Assembly: GCF_947347685.1 (NCBI RefSeq) | Contig: NC_070633.1 | Location: 1,798,001 to 1,862,000, forward strand | DNA length: 64,000 nucleotides | Reading direction: 5' to 3' | DNA from: Pleuronectes platessa | Lineage: Eukaryota > Chordata > Actinopteri > Pleuronectiformes > Pleuronectidae | Shown here: one piece after another, positions 34,901-44,560 of the stretch | Numbering within the stretch: the first letter of the stretch is position 1 | Layout: the number at the start of each line of letters is the position of its first letter | Notes under the pieces: generated by a model | What the model was told of the DNA's origin: nothing | What the model saw: only the letters and a program-made list of their open reading frames with translations | Databases searched by the model: none | Made by a program: the position numbers and the translations under genes

Positions 34901-37900
34901 CATACAGATGAGTCAGTTATGTGTTAAGTGTCTGTTCTTTTTAATCAGTGGATGTGGGGTATTTTAAACTGTAAGGTATAGAAAATGGTTTGTCATATCA
35001 TGCCAAGATTCTTCGTAGCCAGGAAAGCTAGGTAGATTTAGCCCACTTATAACCTATTGGCTGTACTTGTTGTTGTGGTGTCTGACGGCCTTTATAGCTG
35101 CATGTGTTCTTCAAATCTTTGCTGTGGATTGTGTTCAGGTCCTCAGCAGTAAGATGCTGGAACAGGATACCCGTTACCGTCATTTGAGCCAGGAACAGCT
35201 TGATAACTTCACTCTGGATATGAACACTGCCTATGCAAGACTGAAGGGGATGGATGAGGCCATAGACAGTAAGTTGCACATATACGTTACTGCATAAATG
35301 CAAAGCATATGGGATATACTATTTTGGAAAGAACACTTTTAGGATTAACTCTAGCCGTTGACTGCCATCGAGTGGTGACAACATGCTGGTGAAAACCTTA
35401 TATGTACCTGCAAGTGGCATGCAATGCAGTTAGCTCACATGTGAGAACTTCTCCTTCACTCTAGTCTCTGTACATGTCACTTTAGTTTTGCACATTAGAG
35501 CGAATGAGGGATGCAACTAACAATAATTTTGATAATTGATCAATCTGTTGATTATTTTTTCTTTTTAATCGATTAAAAATCAGATAAAAATACAAAAGCT
35601 ACATTTATCCCCTTCCAGCAGGTCATTCAGAAAGTATTTTTTTCTTTTTGTACAATGCTATTTCTATATGACATCTGCAATTTTGACACTAATTCCAGTT
35701 TCAGGTTTAATTCTGATTAGTCATCATCCAAGTTCAAGATGAATTAATTTCACCTAAATTCAAGATACCTTAAAATAAGTTTGAATTATTCTGTATGGTG
35801 ATGGAGATATCATGAGCTTGGATATACTCAGAACTACTCAGAATTAAATTGTATATATATATATATCTGAAACTGGAATGAAAGATTGTAATATAATGTA
35901 TTTAAACTGAATTGTAGATAAATATTATGAAGCAACACGCACATGACTGACAAGTTGTTTGAATCTTACTTTGTAATTGCAGATGTTAAGAATTAGAGTT
36001 TTGAGTAGTTAAAACAGAATCAAAGATATTGTTTTGAGTAGTTAGAATGACTTATAGGAAAATTCTTACTAGTCACAGTTGAAGTATGATTTGTCAAAAT
36101 GACGTCACTGATATCTGAAAAGTTAATTGTGGATGATTACACTTGTTTAACTAATGTTAAAACTACTTGTTCTGCTGAACATGTCTGAGACAGAGAGCTG
36201 TATATGTAACTGGTGCTGTCTCTCACTCACAGCAGACCAGGTGCCCTGGCACCACCATAAGTAAAACGGTTTCTGACACTTTTAACGACCTGCCTCCATC
36301 TCAGGATATGCTGCCACAGTCAGAGCTGTGTGTTATACCACACCCGACCAATCGATTACTAAATGAGTTGCCATCTTATTTTTATAATTGATTGAATCGA
36401 TTCGTTGTTGCAGCCCTGCGATGAATTGTGTGTGCATGCAGGTATACCTTAAGGTAAATAACATTTAGCTTCGAAGTTGGGATTCCTCACAACTATTTAA
36501 TGGCTGGAAACCAATCAAGTAGTGCATCGATATTTTGTATGGTAAATGTATTTATGTAACACCTTTCTAGTCTTGACGACCACTTAAATGTTGAGTGTGT
36601 AGAATTTAGTGAGATCTATTGGTGAAGCTTCATTTTGCAGCCAAATACCCCTTACTTTAATCAGGGTTCACACCGGATGCGCTGGGCAGCATCGCGCATG
36701 TTAATCAATTGGGCTGTTCACATTGGCTGTGAAGCACCGCACACGCCGAGGAAGGCTTGTGCGTTTTTTTCCACTTGCCATGAGTGTATTGTGCCAGATA
36801 ACACACAGTATATCGATTTTAAACGATATGAATGACAGATTATATGATATAAATGATCAAATATGCATAGCAGATTTTCCTGCTGTTCTCCTGGAGTTTC
36901 AATTTCCCAGAATTTTTCCCCCACATGATGAAATTACCCCATCTGCCCAGCCGCTACAAGCCCACAAGCAGACAGACAGAGGGAGAGAAAGAGAAAGAAA
37001 GAGAGGGGTAAATGATGAATACCATCATCACATACTCCTACATTGAACGGAGCATACAACAACCATTAGAGAAAGCAGAATCTTGGGCTGACCTGCAGCA
37101 AGAAATGCGCGTCGGTCAATTCTCACTGCGCGCAAGAATTGATGCTGTTCGGCACTTCAAGGCACTTCCGCGGTGTGGACCCGGCATTCCCGTCCCCTTT
37201 CAAACATGAAAACGAATATGCGGTATCCCTCAGTTGTAATACGGCTTTTAGAGGTGTTTAGTTTCTCCATTTTGGACTACTGGAAAAAACAATAGTGTGA
37301 GGTGAGGGGTATTCATCTGCAGCATGCTGCTTTACCACTGAATCCTACAAACTGAACCTTTAACATAATTCTTCAACTTCAACAGCCAGGGCTGTGTGTA
37401 CGAGTGTTTACTCCTCATCGGAGTCAGTAAAGACGGGACCAGCTAAATGTTAGGAGCACTTCACAGATTTTTTAGGCTCATGTGCACATTTTTTGTATTT
37501 ATGATTTGCTTCGTGGGCCGGACCAAGCTATATTGTTCCCCACCCTTGCTAGAGAGAGGAACAAGTTAGAACTTGGTGACTATGTAGAGAGAAAAAAATC
37601 CTTTTTAACTCTCTAAACATCTTCCTGTCTTTTGAATGAAGGCCATGTGGTAGCAGAGGAGGAGGCCCGTAAAGCTCACCAGCTCTGGCTCTCTGTGGAG
37701 GCACTCTGCTACACTCTAAAGACTGCTGATGCTGAATTGCCCACTGCTCCTCTGGATGGCGCTGCCCAGGTCGTGCGAAACAGCTGCCATGACAATGAGT
37801 TTGCCTTGGCATTGGCATCAGCTCTTCCAGAAGAATCCCTTAATCGAGGTGTTTACAGTGAGTCTGCTCTCCGCGCCCGCTTCAACTCTTTGCGATCCCT

Positions 37901-38249
37901 GGCCCGCCAGGTCGCACTCATTGATGAATCTCATAACTCCTTGTACCACTATTTCTTGTCCTACCTTCAAGCTGCACTCCTGTTTGAGGCTAAACAGGAA
38001 GCCCCGCCTGCCCAGCTGAGTAGTGAGAATTTAGATTCTTTCAAGCTTTTGTCATATGCAAGTTACTGCTTAGAGCATGGAGATCTTGAGTTGGCAGCTA
38101 AACTGGTGAACCAGTTGAGAGGTGAGGCTAGGAGAGTGGTGGAGGACTGGCTGACTGAAGCCAGACTCACACTGGAAACCAGGCAGGTAATCAGTTTGCT
38201 CTCTGCGTATGCAAATGCTGTAGGGTTAGGAACCACCCAGTCTCCATAG
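15827..38249 (+). CDS. immt: immt: MICOS complex subunit MIC60 (mitofilin), 14 exons
   Basis: Coding exons: 15827-15868, 16789-16856, 16973-17162, 17566-17710, 21001-21093, 23454-23615, 24087-24220, 24667-24770, 33116-33251, 33398-33527, 34178-34401, 34730-34861, 35139-35268 and 37642-38249. All borders are AG/GT, phases agree, and the sum is 766 codons including the stop (human about 758). Residues 1-41 are a basic mitochondrial presequence. Residues 42-61 form a glycine-rich membrane span (GGGIGGTILYA), then KWD and VPYSDWLL. A coiled-coil middle includes HAHRRIDQLNRELAEQ and ends with DNFTLDMNTAYARL. The last exon (residues 564-765) is the mitofilin domain, with LLSYASYCLEHGDLELAAKL. MIC60 spans the inner mitochondrial membrane, faces the intermembrane space and holds cristae junctions, contacting outer-membrane SAM50. 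Acceptor 16,792 instead of 16,789 would drop one residue. Intron 8 (8.3 kb) is packed with transposons. Confidence 0.95.
19478..19585 (+). repeat. SINE 3' tail fragment
   Basis: 'ggtgcactgtatgaatgtg', 'gtaaagcactttgagtgg' and 'actagaaaagtgctatata' match the tail of the SINE at 4,092-4,370. The tRNA head is absent. It lies in immt intron 4. Confidence 0.65.
19993..20379. mobile_element. Short non-autonomous hAT element (387 bp)
   Basis: The ends are CAGGGGTGCCCA and its inverted copy. The flanks are GTTTAAGG (19,985-19,992) and GTTTATGG (20,380-20,387), an 8-bp target duplication with one change. The interior has 'gtcgatcgca' motifs and an interrupted G run near 20,268-20,281. There is no coding capacity. 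It lies in immt intron 4. Confidence 0.8.
20489..20508. repeat. C20 homopolymer
   Basis: An uninterrupted run of 20 C in immt intron 4; the length is prone to sequencing error. Confidence 0.8.
21570..22201. mobile_element. Non-autonomous hAT element with internal CA microsatellite
   Basis: The ends are inverted: TAGGGCTGCACGATA on the left and the complement of TAAGGCTGCACGATA on the right. Flanking 8-mers GTGTGTAT and GTTTGTAC agree at 6 of 8 positions, consistent with an old target duplication. The interior contains a (CA)n tract at about 21,694-21,754. No coding capacity. It lies in immt intron 5; a truncated relative is at 11,826. Confidence 0.65.
22683..23284. mobile_element. Non-autonomous hAT element (602 bp)
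   Basis: It is flanked by perfect 8-bp duplications GTCATAAC (22,675-22,682 and 23,285-23,292). The ends TAGAGATGTCACGA and the complement of TAGGGGTGTCACGA are imperfect inverted repeats. The GC-rich interior (22,790-23,010) is closely related, in reverse complement, to 50,805-51,030 inside a different hAT element. It lies in immt intron 5. Confidence 0.8.
23690..23995 (+). repeat. Intronic repeat with GGTCAAAGGTCA units
   Basis: Short related blocks (gaggtcaaaggtca, aaaggtcaaagtggcc, 'aatgtgatag') recur at about 100-bp intervals, as in common fish non-LTR-derived repeats. There is no coding capacity. It directly precedes immt exon 7. Confidence 0.45.
25086..26110. mobile_element. hAT element inserted in the Tc1 transposase
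   Basis: It is flanked by perfect 8-bp duplications GTACCATA (25,078-25,085 and 26,111-26,118). The ends TAGTGTTGTCACG and the complement of TAGTGTTGCACG are imperfect inverted repeats. The interior includes 'aagagatgcggacgtcaaa', shared with 50,380-50,400 in another hAT. No transposase frame is seen, so it is non-autonomous. Confidence 0.85.
26119..26812 (-). pseudogene. Tc1-like transposase remnant, cut by hAT
   Basis: The minus-strand fragments include SSLRNRRLTGPQLAASLN and VSTSTVKRRLRDAGLLGR (helix-turn-helix region), VWGCFGAGKVGDLYKV, the second catalytic aspartate in QQDNDPKHTS, and the glutamate block SPDLNPIELLWEQL. The frame is shifted between the two parts. The C-terminus is severed by the hAT insertion directly after the glutamate block. 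It cannot encode an active enzyme. Confidence 0.8.
28811..28975 (+). mobile_element. hAT end fragment and TA microsatellite
   Basis: 'caggggtgtccaaactacgg' followed by 'cccgcgggccatctgcggcc' is a typical fish hAT left end. No right end is found. A (TA)n tract occupies about 28,898-28,934. Confidence 0.5.
28976..29076 (+). repeat. L2-type 3' tail
   Basis: 'aagtcgctttggataaaagc' then 'gtcagctaaataaaatgtaa' is the conserved L2/SINE 3' stem-loop tail. It is the better-preserved match to 2,205-2,299. Confidence 0.6.
29552..30900 (-). pseudogene. LINE reverse transcriptase and C-terminal region, broken
   Basis: The upstream part has the LANYRPISNLPF block. Then come LLDLSAAFDTIDH (first catalytic aspartate), GVPQGSVLGP, the YADDTQLY active site, and LNSDKTEVIILGP. 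The C-terminal stretch 29,911-29,552 has SPVLASLHWLPVKSRIEFK and SRLKTFLF. Two in-frame stops interrupt it: TGA at 30,836-30,838 and TAA at 30,068-30,070. The rest of this part stays in one frame. Confidence 0.8.
31250..31921 (-). pseudogene. LINE ORF2 fragment, endonuclease end and linker
   Basis: An open stretch of 223 codons has CCNHTLDLVL and LSDHNLITFDF (the SDH block of AP-like endonucleases), then a basic linker with APWYNSQTNELKQLSRKLER and KIEY-like repeats. It precedes the reverse transcriptase piece and is separated from it by stops around 30,900-31,250. Confidence 0.7.
32107..32349 (-). pseudogene. LINE ORF2 fragment, endonuclease start
   Basis: SLTETWLHPDEYVSLNES is the glutamate-containing block of the AP-like endonuclease (TETWL). 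Downstream codons are frame-shifted relative to expectation, and an old indel near 32,280 (a G run) is the likely cause. Confidence 0.65.
32620..32985 (-). pseudogene. LINE ORF1 SGNH-hydrolase (esterase) fragment
   Basis: The 121-codon frame has ILIHVGSNDSRLRM (block III, GxND) and RRDGVHPTWDGAALLSRN (block V, DxxH), the signature of SGNH esterases found in ORF1 of CR1-like LINEs. The block I serine region would be upstream, where the element is truncated, so the catalytic serine is missing. Confidence 0.7.
35507..36417. mobile_element. Non-coding hAT-like element (agggatgcaac family)
   Basis: The left 'agggatgcaactaac' and right 'gttgttgcagccct' ends are imperfect inverted repeats, and each is followed inward by 'aatcgatt'-type sequence. 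Flanking bases GCGAATGA and GCGATGAA are similar but not identical. There is no transposase. It lies in immt intron 13. Confidence 0.5.
36586..37363. repeat. Dispersed repeat interrupted by a MITE
   Basis: The left end 'aaatgttgagtgtgtagaat' and right end 'cctacaaactgaaccttta' look like inverted copies of one terminal sequence; the interior matches 3,367-3,560. Between them, 36,664-37,182 is bounded by GGGTTCACACCGG and the complement of GGGTCCACACCGC, a separate inserted element rich in CG. It lies in immt intron 13. Confidence 0.55.
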
Positions 38250-38591
38250 CCTGCCACTCTTACTGAAGCTTTCAATCTTTAAAGGTGCATTTCACTGAAA
38301 CTCTGTCTTCAATCAAGTAATTGCCCACTGTAGACTTGAGAGATATTCAGTGGTGTATTCCTTTAATCGACGGATGTTAAAATACAGCATGGGTTTATTG
38401 GTTTAAAGCACTAAGTAACTATGGATGATTTATTGTGTTATATAATTGCTACACCCTCTTAGTCAAATAGTCTTGCCAGTTCAGGCCAACAGGTATATAT
38501 TTCTGGATAATTGTTTGGTGTCTCATGAAACGTAATTTGGATTAAAGAATGTGTCGAACTGCATTTCATTTTTCTCACCCCTGCAAATGTT

Positions 38592-38597
38592 ACAATA
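38592..38597 (+). terminator. immt polyadenylation signal AATAAA
   Basis: AATAAA lies 343 bp after the immt stop codon, the first canonical signal downstream. Confidence 0.6.
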
Positions 38598-38599
38598 AA

Positions 38600-39138
38600 T
38601 CTTGTTGAAGAGTTGTTTCATTTCTTCATTCCTCTCAATCAGTTCATTGTCTGCAGTCAGTAAATCCCAGTGCATACATTAACATACAAACAATAATGTC
38701 ACACCTGTAAAAACCGACACCACAGAATATATTATGAACATTTTAAGGATTTGGTTTGGAGTTTAATTTAGATGAGGTTACTAACTGCTTCTATTTTTGA
38801 AGAGTAACTTAACCCTCTGTGAAAATATTGTCTTTTGTGACATGTTGCCTGGCTGCTGAGAAGTACAGGTATACCTAAGGACTTAGCGACTTCTCTTTGA
38901 TTAGATTAGAGCCTGTATTTAGCAGGGGAAAGGGTATTGGATTACTATATGAAGTTATCTTTTGGTGCAAAACAACTTTTGGTGAAATTTGTATTTGTAA
39001 GGAATTTGTAAATGTAGAAAATGGACATATATAAGTAGATTAAAAGTCAGAGAGATAACTGCTTGAACAGATTCAAACCAGAGGTCACCGATGGGTACAG
39101 TCACTGCAGTCTTGCTGTAATTTTTGGTGATTATTTTC
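38600..39138. other. Intergenic DNA after immt
   Basis: No gene or recognised repeat is seen. Confidence 0.5.
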
Positions 39139-39149
39139 ATGTGGAAAGT

Positions 39150-39945
39150 AGCCTGGATGCCAGACGAACTTAGCCCCGCCCACAACAATTTGGTCGGGCA
39201 GTTCGGTCTGGAGTTAGCCTGGATGCCAGACGAATTTAGCCCCGCCCACAACAATTTGGTCGGGCAGCTCGGTCTGGAGTCGCTCCATTGGGAAAAAATT
39301 ATGGCCCGACCGGGCCAATCAGATTGTCAGGGCGGGCTTTATACGATGATTGACAGATGATCAACAAACCATGTGTAGATGCTGCCATTGAGTCTGTTTT
39401 AGAAGACCGACAGCGCATTCATTTTGAAAGAGGAACACAGAACGTGGAGGCTACGCCAAAGCACCGCGCTAATCCCTATCGCCCCGGCGCTTGGCTGCTC
39501 ACACCGGACACTGAAGCGACGCTGAACCGCCGGGCAGCGCTAATAATATCACCCGTTGATCCAGTAGATCGCTGCACGGCTTTGTGCCGGTCACACCGGA
39601 GGCTGAAGCACCGCGCTGAGCCAAGGCTGCCTCGCGGTGCTTCAGCCTCCGGTGTGACCGGCACAAAGTTTTAACATGGGAGTGGATGGGAGACAGCTGT
39701 TATTTAAGGCTTGGCGCTGTGCTGAAGCGTCCGCTGTGAACCCGGGTCTCACAATGCGTTGCTTAGCATACGTCACATACTACGTTGCTCTGATGGTTGT
39801 AGGTCTATCCAATTGAGCGAAGAGGAATTTTACTTCCTGGTCAGTTGAAACACGCCCCATAATTTTTTCCCAATGGAGCGACTCCAGACCGAACTGCCCG
39901 ACCAAAATGTTGTGGGCGGGGCTAAATTCGTCTGGCATCCAGGCT
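39150..39945. mobile_element. Long-terminal-inverted-repeat element with 11-bp flanking duplications
   Basis: The left end starts AGCCTGGATGCCAGACGAA and the right end is its inverted copy. Inverted identity runs about 88 bp through 'ttagccccgcccacaac', 'ggtcgggcagttcgg' and 'tcgctccattggg'. Both sides are flanked by an identical 11-mer ATGTGGAAAGT (39,139-39,149 and 39,946-39,956). The left terminus is tandemly doubled (39,150-39,215, then again from 39,216). The interior holds a perfect 36-bp palindrome. No transposase frame is recognised. The superfamily is uncertain; an 11-bp duplication with long inverted repeats would fit a Mutator-like element. Confidence 0.75.
39580..39668. repeat. 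Perfect 36-bp inverted repeat with 17-nt loop
   Basis: Arms 39,580-39,615 and 39,633-39,668 are exact reverse complements, starting ctttgtgccggtcacaccgg. They are GC-rich and would form a stable cruciform or RNA hairpin. The arm sequence echoes 'ctcacaccggacactgaagc' at 39,500-39,520, so this may be a small element nested in the larger one. Confidence 0.9.
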
Positions 39946-39956
39946 ATGTGGAAAGT

Positions 39957-41180
39957 TGACTTGTAATGGAATTTATGGTGTCCTGTTTGATTTCTGCTTA
40001 CTTAAGAGTGAGAAATGACAGGGCACTGCCATAAAGTTGATTAACGCCTTGTAAGTGCATAACAATAATTAAATCATTGTCACAGCAGCAGACCTTATCA
40101 ATACTCTGGTTTTCATATTCTTCGCACCAAATAACATCACCAGAAAACTCCTCACAGAGAGAAAGAGACTTGGTCAATCTATGCCAGACTCTTGATGACA
40201 GTCTGTATTAAACAACACACTCTGATTCATAGAATAATGTCTTACTTTCAGTTCCAGTGTAAGCGCTCTCATACTTCTTGCCATACACAGAAACAAATAC
40301 ATTTGACTTTTCATCTGATGTCAGTCAATTAAGAAAAGTCTTTGCAGTGACTGCGTTGCATCATCTGCTGTTATGATATTAACGTGTATGAGTTCTATGT
40401 GAGCATAATAAGTCTTTATTGTCAGTGTTAATTGTTCTGTTAAATGTACTGGACATAGACAGGATTGAATTGCTGGGTTAGGCACGTGTTGTAGATGCCT
40501 AGTAGAGAAGAGTATGAGGCACCAGTGATCATCCCAGCAGAGTTCACGAAGCGTTCGAGGCCCTCTGTGGTTTGCGGCTATACAGCTCCCAACCACATAG
40601 TGATGCAGCTAGTCTGTAGTATCTTGATGGTGCCTCGAAGGTGTAAATGACTGGTGATGGAGCTCTTGCTGTCTTCAGGCTAAGGAGGAAGTAAAGGCAT
40701 GCTCTTTATGTGTTTATATGTGTACATGTAAAAAAAAAGGTGTTTATTCAAGTTAAAATTGATGGTACAGTATTATTCATTGCCTGTATCATTGTTAGGA
40801 AGCAGCACCTACAAACCGCCAATAGGTGTCAGTGTCGCTCCGTGAGCAGTGTATATGTAGGAAGCGTCACACAGAAGTCTCATGTGAACGAGACAGATAA
40901 TGAGATTATCTGTGAACCAGATGAAAGCAGACAACACTGTGCTGCGATTTTCAAAATTAAGTAAAACTTTTGCATTTGTCTGAAAACTTAATTAAATGTT
41001 TAGCACCAGACTGAGCCTGTGTAACATCATTCTGTGCACTGCTACATATTTTGGCAGGCAAGCCCAGAGGGTTGTGATACATCTTGAAGAGATGAACCTG
41101 GATCAGCATTAAGAGAAAGGGGAACAGAGACACAGAGCGATAGAGTATAGAAAGTGACACAGTGCAAATTAAGTGGTTTC
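39957..41180. other. Intergenic DNA, no gene recognised
   Basis: No motif-bearing frame is seen. 40,540-40,680 has a mildly coding-like texture on the minus strand but no family match. Confidence 0.4.
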
Positions 41181-41189
41181 TGGGACGTA

Positions 41190-41720
41190 TGGTGTCCGGT
41201 GAGGGCTACATTATGGACTTGATTCAAGTGTCCCTAGTTCAAGCATTAAAAGAGAGGGTGCCCACTACAGTTGGAGATTTAAGAAAAATGCTTGGGTTTC
41301 TCTACTACAGAGCTTACACCAAACTTTTCCAGAACAGCAAACCCACTTTACCAGCTGCTCACAACATCTCCTGGGAAAACCCCTCATCCAAATCCCCAAA
41401 ACAAACGGAAGGTCATCACCACTAGAAATACAGGTAACCTTTCACTTCAAATTCCTGTTCCTATGACAATGGGATCTTCTACAGAAACAGCAGGAGACAA
41501 ACGCCAGCTTGTCCTACCAAAAGACCATTAGCAGTGTTCCACAAGTTACACAAAGATATGGGACATCAGGGGGTTGAAAGGACTCTTAACTTGATTCAGG
41601 CCAGATTTGATTGGGTTGACATGCACAGGGACACTGAATATTTTGTGACACAAGTGTGTTAGTGTCAAAAGGCACCCACAACTAAAGCCCCTCTGACACC
41701 CATTGTGACAACCTGACCCT
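41190..41720 (+). pseudogene. Ty3/Gypsy pol fossil (RT end and integrase zinc region)
   Basis: The tether after reverse transcriptase is visible in broken frames: VPTTVGDLRKMLGFL with a decayed SYYR-type block, and a shifted 'SRTA.P.YQLL' block. About 150 codons later comes an integrase-like MGHQGVERTLNLIQARFDW with C..C (VC*CQKAP). Stops and shifts throughout make it a dead fragment. It is distinct from the Gypsy element at 47.8-59.0 kb. Confidence 0.65.
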
Positions 41721-41998
41721 TTGAGCTAGTGCACTAAGTGACCTGCATGGAATAGTAGCTGAGGCCAGCACTGGCGGTGATACGGAACCGTCCAGTTGCG
41801 GTTTAATCTTACCTGCCTGCAAAGATGGGCAGTATTTCTATTACTTGTATTTGAAATACGTATTTCAATTACTTTGAGTATTTTGTCATTTGTATTTGAT
41901 AGGGCCGATCGAACGTAATTTGTAACAAAATACTTTAGAGTGGAGTAATTTTGTATTTAAAATACTCAAAATACTTTCTGTACGAATCAAAAAACTGT

Positions 41999-43015
41999 TC
42001 ACGAGTATGCATCAATTAACAAAATGGCATAAATTCGTCTAAGTAGACTTGCACACAGTTTTTGAAGGAACTCGGTTGGTAGGTTGTTCCAAACAACTTG
42101 GAGAACTAACCACAGATGTTCTGTGGATGTAGGCTTCCTCAAATCCTTCTGTCTCTTCATGTAATCCCAGACAGACTCGACGATGTTGAGATCAGGGCTC
42201 TGTGGGGGCCATACCATCACTTCCAGGACTTCTTGTTCTTCTTTACGCTGAAGATAGTTCTTAATGACATTGGCTGTATGTTTGGGGTCGTTGTCCTGCT
42301 GCAGAATAAATTTGGTGCCAATCATACGCCTCCCTGATGGTATTGCATGATGCATAAGTATCTGCCTGTATTTCTCAGCATTGAGGATACCATTAATCCT
42401 GACCAAATCTCCAACTCCATTTGCAGAAATGCAGCCCCAAACTTGCAAGGAACCTCCACCATGCTTCACTGTTGCCTGCAGACACTCATTGTTGTACCGC
42501 TCTCCAGCACTTCGGCGAACAAACTCCTTTCTTCTACAGCCAAATATTTCAACTTTTGACTCATCAGTCCAGAGCACCTGCTGCCATTTTTTTGCACCCT
42601 AGTTCCTATGTTTTTGTGCATAGTTGAGTTGCTTGGCCTTGTTTCCATATCAGAGGTATGGCTTTTTTACTGCAACTCTTCCATGAAGACCACTTCTGAT
42701 CAGACTTCTCCGGACAGTAGATAGGTGTACATGGGTCCCACTGGCCTCTGCCAGTTCTGAGCTGAAGGCACTGCTGGACATCTTCCGATTTCGAAGGGAA
42801 ATAAGCTTGATGTATTTTTCATCTGCTGCACTAAGTTTCCTTGGCCGACCACTGCGTCTATGATCCTCAATGTAGCCCGTTTCTTTGTGCTTCTTCAAAA
42901 GAGCTTGAACAGCACATCTGGAAACCCCAGTCTGCTTTGAAATCTTTGTCTGGGAGAGACCTTGCTGATGCAGTAGAACTACCTTGTGTCTTGTTGCTGT
43001 GCTCAGTCTTGCCAT
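41999..43015 (-). pseudogene. Tc1-like transposase with two nonsense codons
   Basis: This is a single frame of about 338 codons. The N-terminal helix-turn-helix region has LSQTKISKQTGVSRCAVQ and the GRPRKLS hook; then comes the HLSTVRRSLIRSGLHGR block. The catalytic residues are in LWTDESKVEIF (D), QQDNDPKHTANV (D) and SPDLNIVESVWDYM (E). Two stops interrupt it, TGA at 42,650-42,652 and TAG at 42,599-42,601, both in the linker between the DNA-binding and catalytic parts. No frameshift is seen, so decay is slight. The length equals the family norm. Confidence 0.85.
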
Positions 43016-43356
43016 GGTGTATGACCTGTGACATCAAACTGTCTTTCACAACCTCACATTGGTAACCGAGATTGGCTATGTTCCTCACCTTACAGTCTAT
43101 GTTCCTCACCTAGTTTGAAGCCTCCTACACAGCTGTTTCTGTTTCAGTTAATGACTGTTTCAACCTACATGTGAAATTGATGATCATCAGCACCTGTTTG
43201 GTATAATTGGTTGATCATACACCTGAATATAATCCTACAAAATCCCTGACTTTGTGCAAGTCTACCTATAACAATTGATGCTGGTTTGAAGGCAAAGGGT
43301 AGTAACACCAAATATTGATTTGATTTAGATTTTTCTTTTGTTCGCTCACTTTGCAT

Positions 43357-43817
43357 TGTGATGGAAATCTGGAGATACAAGAGGCTGGAAACAACAAAGT
43401 TATCTACGTGTATTTAATAAGGGGCTTTCTGCAGAAAGGATCAACACAGGGAAACCACAAGGGTCTCAGAGTGAGGATGCAGAACAGTCAAAAACACAGG
43501 TCTTATATAGGAGGATTTAGGGCTGTCCCTCTGAGCCAATCCAGACAGGTTCCATGGTGGGGTAAGGAGAGGAATCTAAACATTAGCAGCTGATTCACAT
43601 GTGTTTCCTTAGGTGATAAGAAGACATACCACTACTTCCTTTGATGGGTAATTAAGTCACAAAAGGTCTCACCTTATTCACGTCATAAACAGTTCCGACC
43701 ATAAAACATTTGGTTTATGTAAATACTAGTCATAAAAGTCTCTTTCAAGGCTGCAAAAACTTACTATCCAAATACAAAATAGTTTGTCAACTATGTTTAG
43801 TTAATTTTTCTACTACA
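43357..43817. mobile_element. Probable solo LTR inside Tc1
   Basis: The 461-bp insert begins TGTGATGG and ends CTACTACA (TG...CA) and is flanked by GCAT on both sides (43,353-43,356 and 43,818-43,821). The neighbouring sequence reads as continuous Tc1 if it is removed. Size, ends and a 4-bp duplication fit a solo LTR of a Ty3/Gypsy-type element. It is not related to the 445-bp LTR at 58,559. Confidence 0.6.
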
Positions 43818-44446
43818 GCATTTTGTAAATTGATAAAAATAAACAATTATTATTTATGTGAACCAGATGTGAAGCATTCTTAGTTTACAGCATTTTTTCA
43901 CACCTGCCTAAAACTTCTGCACAGTACTGTATATATATATAATCAATCAAATTGTTGTTACACTGACATTCTGTGACTGCTCTTCCTTTTTGTGGGGTTC
44001 ACCAGAGCTTTGTGTACAGTATAGCCCAAACCTGAATGCTCTGCTATACCAAATTGTGAGAAAACCGAAAATCCAGAAAAAGTTTTTTCTATATTTAAAA
44101 TACAAAATACATGTATTTTATTTTGTTACATTTTCTGGCACCAGTATTTTGTATTTTATTTTGATACATTTATTTGAGGGGAATTTTGTATTTTGTATCA
44201 AAATACATTTTGATGTATTTTTGCCCATCCCTGGGTGCACACAGCATCACTGTACGTACTGGGACAGTAAGTATCTAAGATATTCTGAATAGATTCATTC
44301 AGCTTTCATATTGCCCAGAGGTGTGAATGTGAAGGTGGACTGTTGTTTGTGTTTATGTTTTGTTCCTAACCTCTTTATTTAGTTTGTCTTTGGTGCAATT
44401 TCTCTTTTAGTAATGGATAATAAAATAGTTTTAGTCTAAACCAGGG

Positions 44447-44560
44447 GTTCTCAAACTTTTGCGCACTTCCGCGCTACAGATAGGCAGCCTTTATACACAG
44501 TGTCTAGCAATTGAAAACGCGCAGGGCAATCAAGCTAAAAGAGACGGAAATTCTACTGGT
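44447..44560 (+). mobile_element. hAT left-end fragment
   Basis: 'caggggttctcaaactttt' is a common fish hAT terminus. No partner end is found nearby. Confidence 0.4.

Larger units (their letters stand above)
41997..43930 (-). mobile_element. Tc1-like element, one end lost, with solo-LTR insertion
   Basis: The right end 'cctaaaacttctgcacagtactgta' at TA is a typical Tc1 inverted terminus. The other terminus is missing: the element stops within a few bases of the transposase stop codon. It carries a near-complete transposase frame (43,015-41,999) and a 461-bp LTR-like insertion at 43,357-43,817. Confidence 0.8.
41820..44233. mobile_element. hAT element, copy 1, interrupted by Tc1
   Basis: The left CAAAGATGGGCAG and the right complement of CAGGGATGGGCAA are imperfect inverted ends. 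Left 41,820-41,995 matches 46,686-46,852 (gatagggccgatc, aaaatactcaaaatacttt), and right 43,945-44,075 matches 59,204-59,372 (tgacattctgtgactg, aacctgaatgctctgctat). A Tc1 element sits between. Flanking 8-mers do not match, so age or rearrangement has erased the duplication. Confidence 0.65.
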
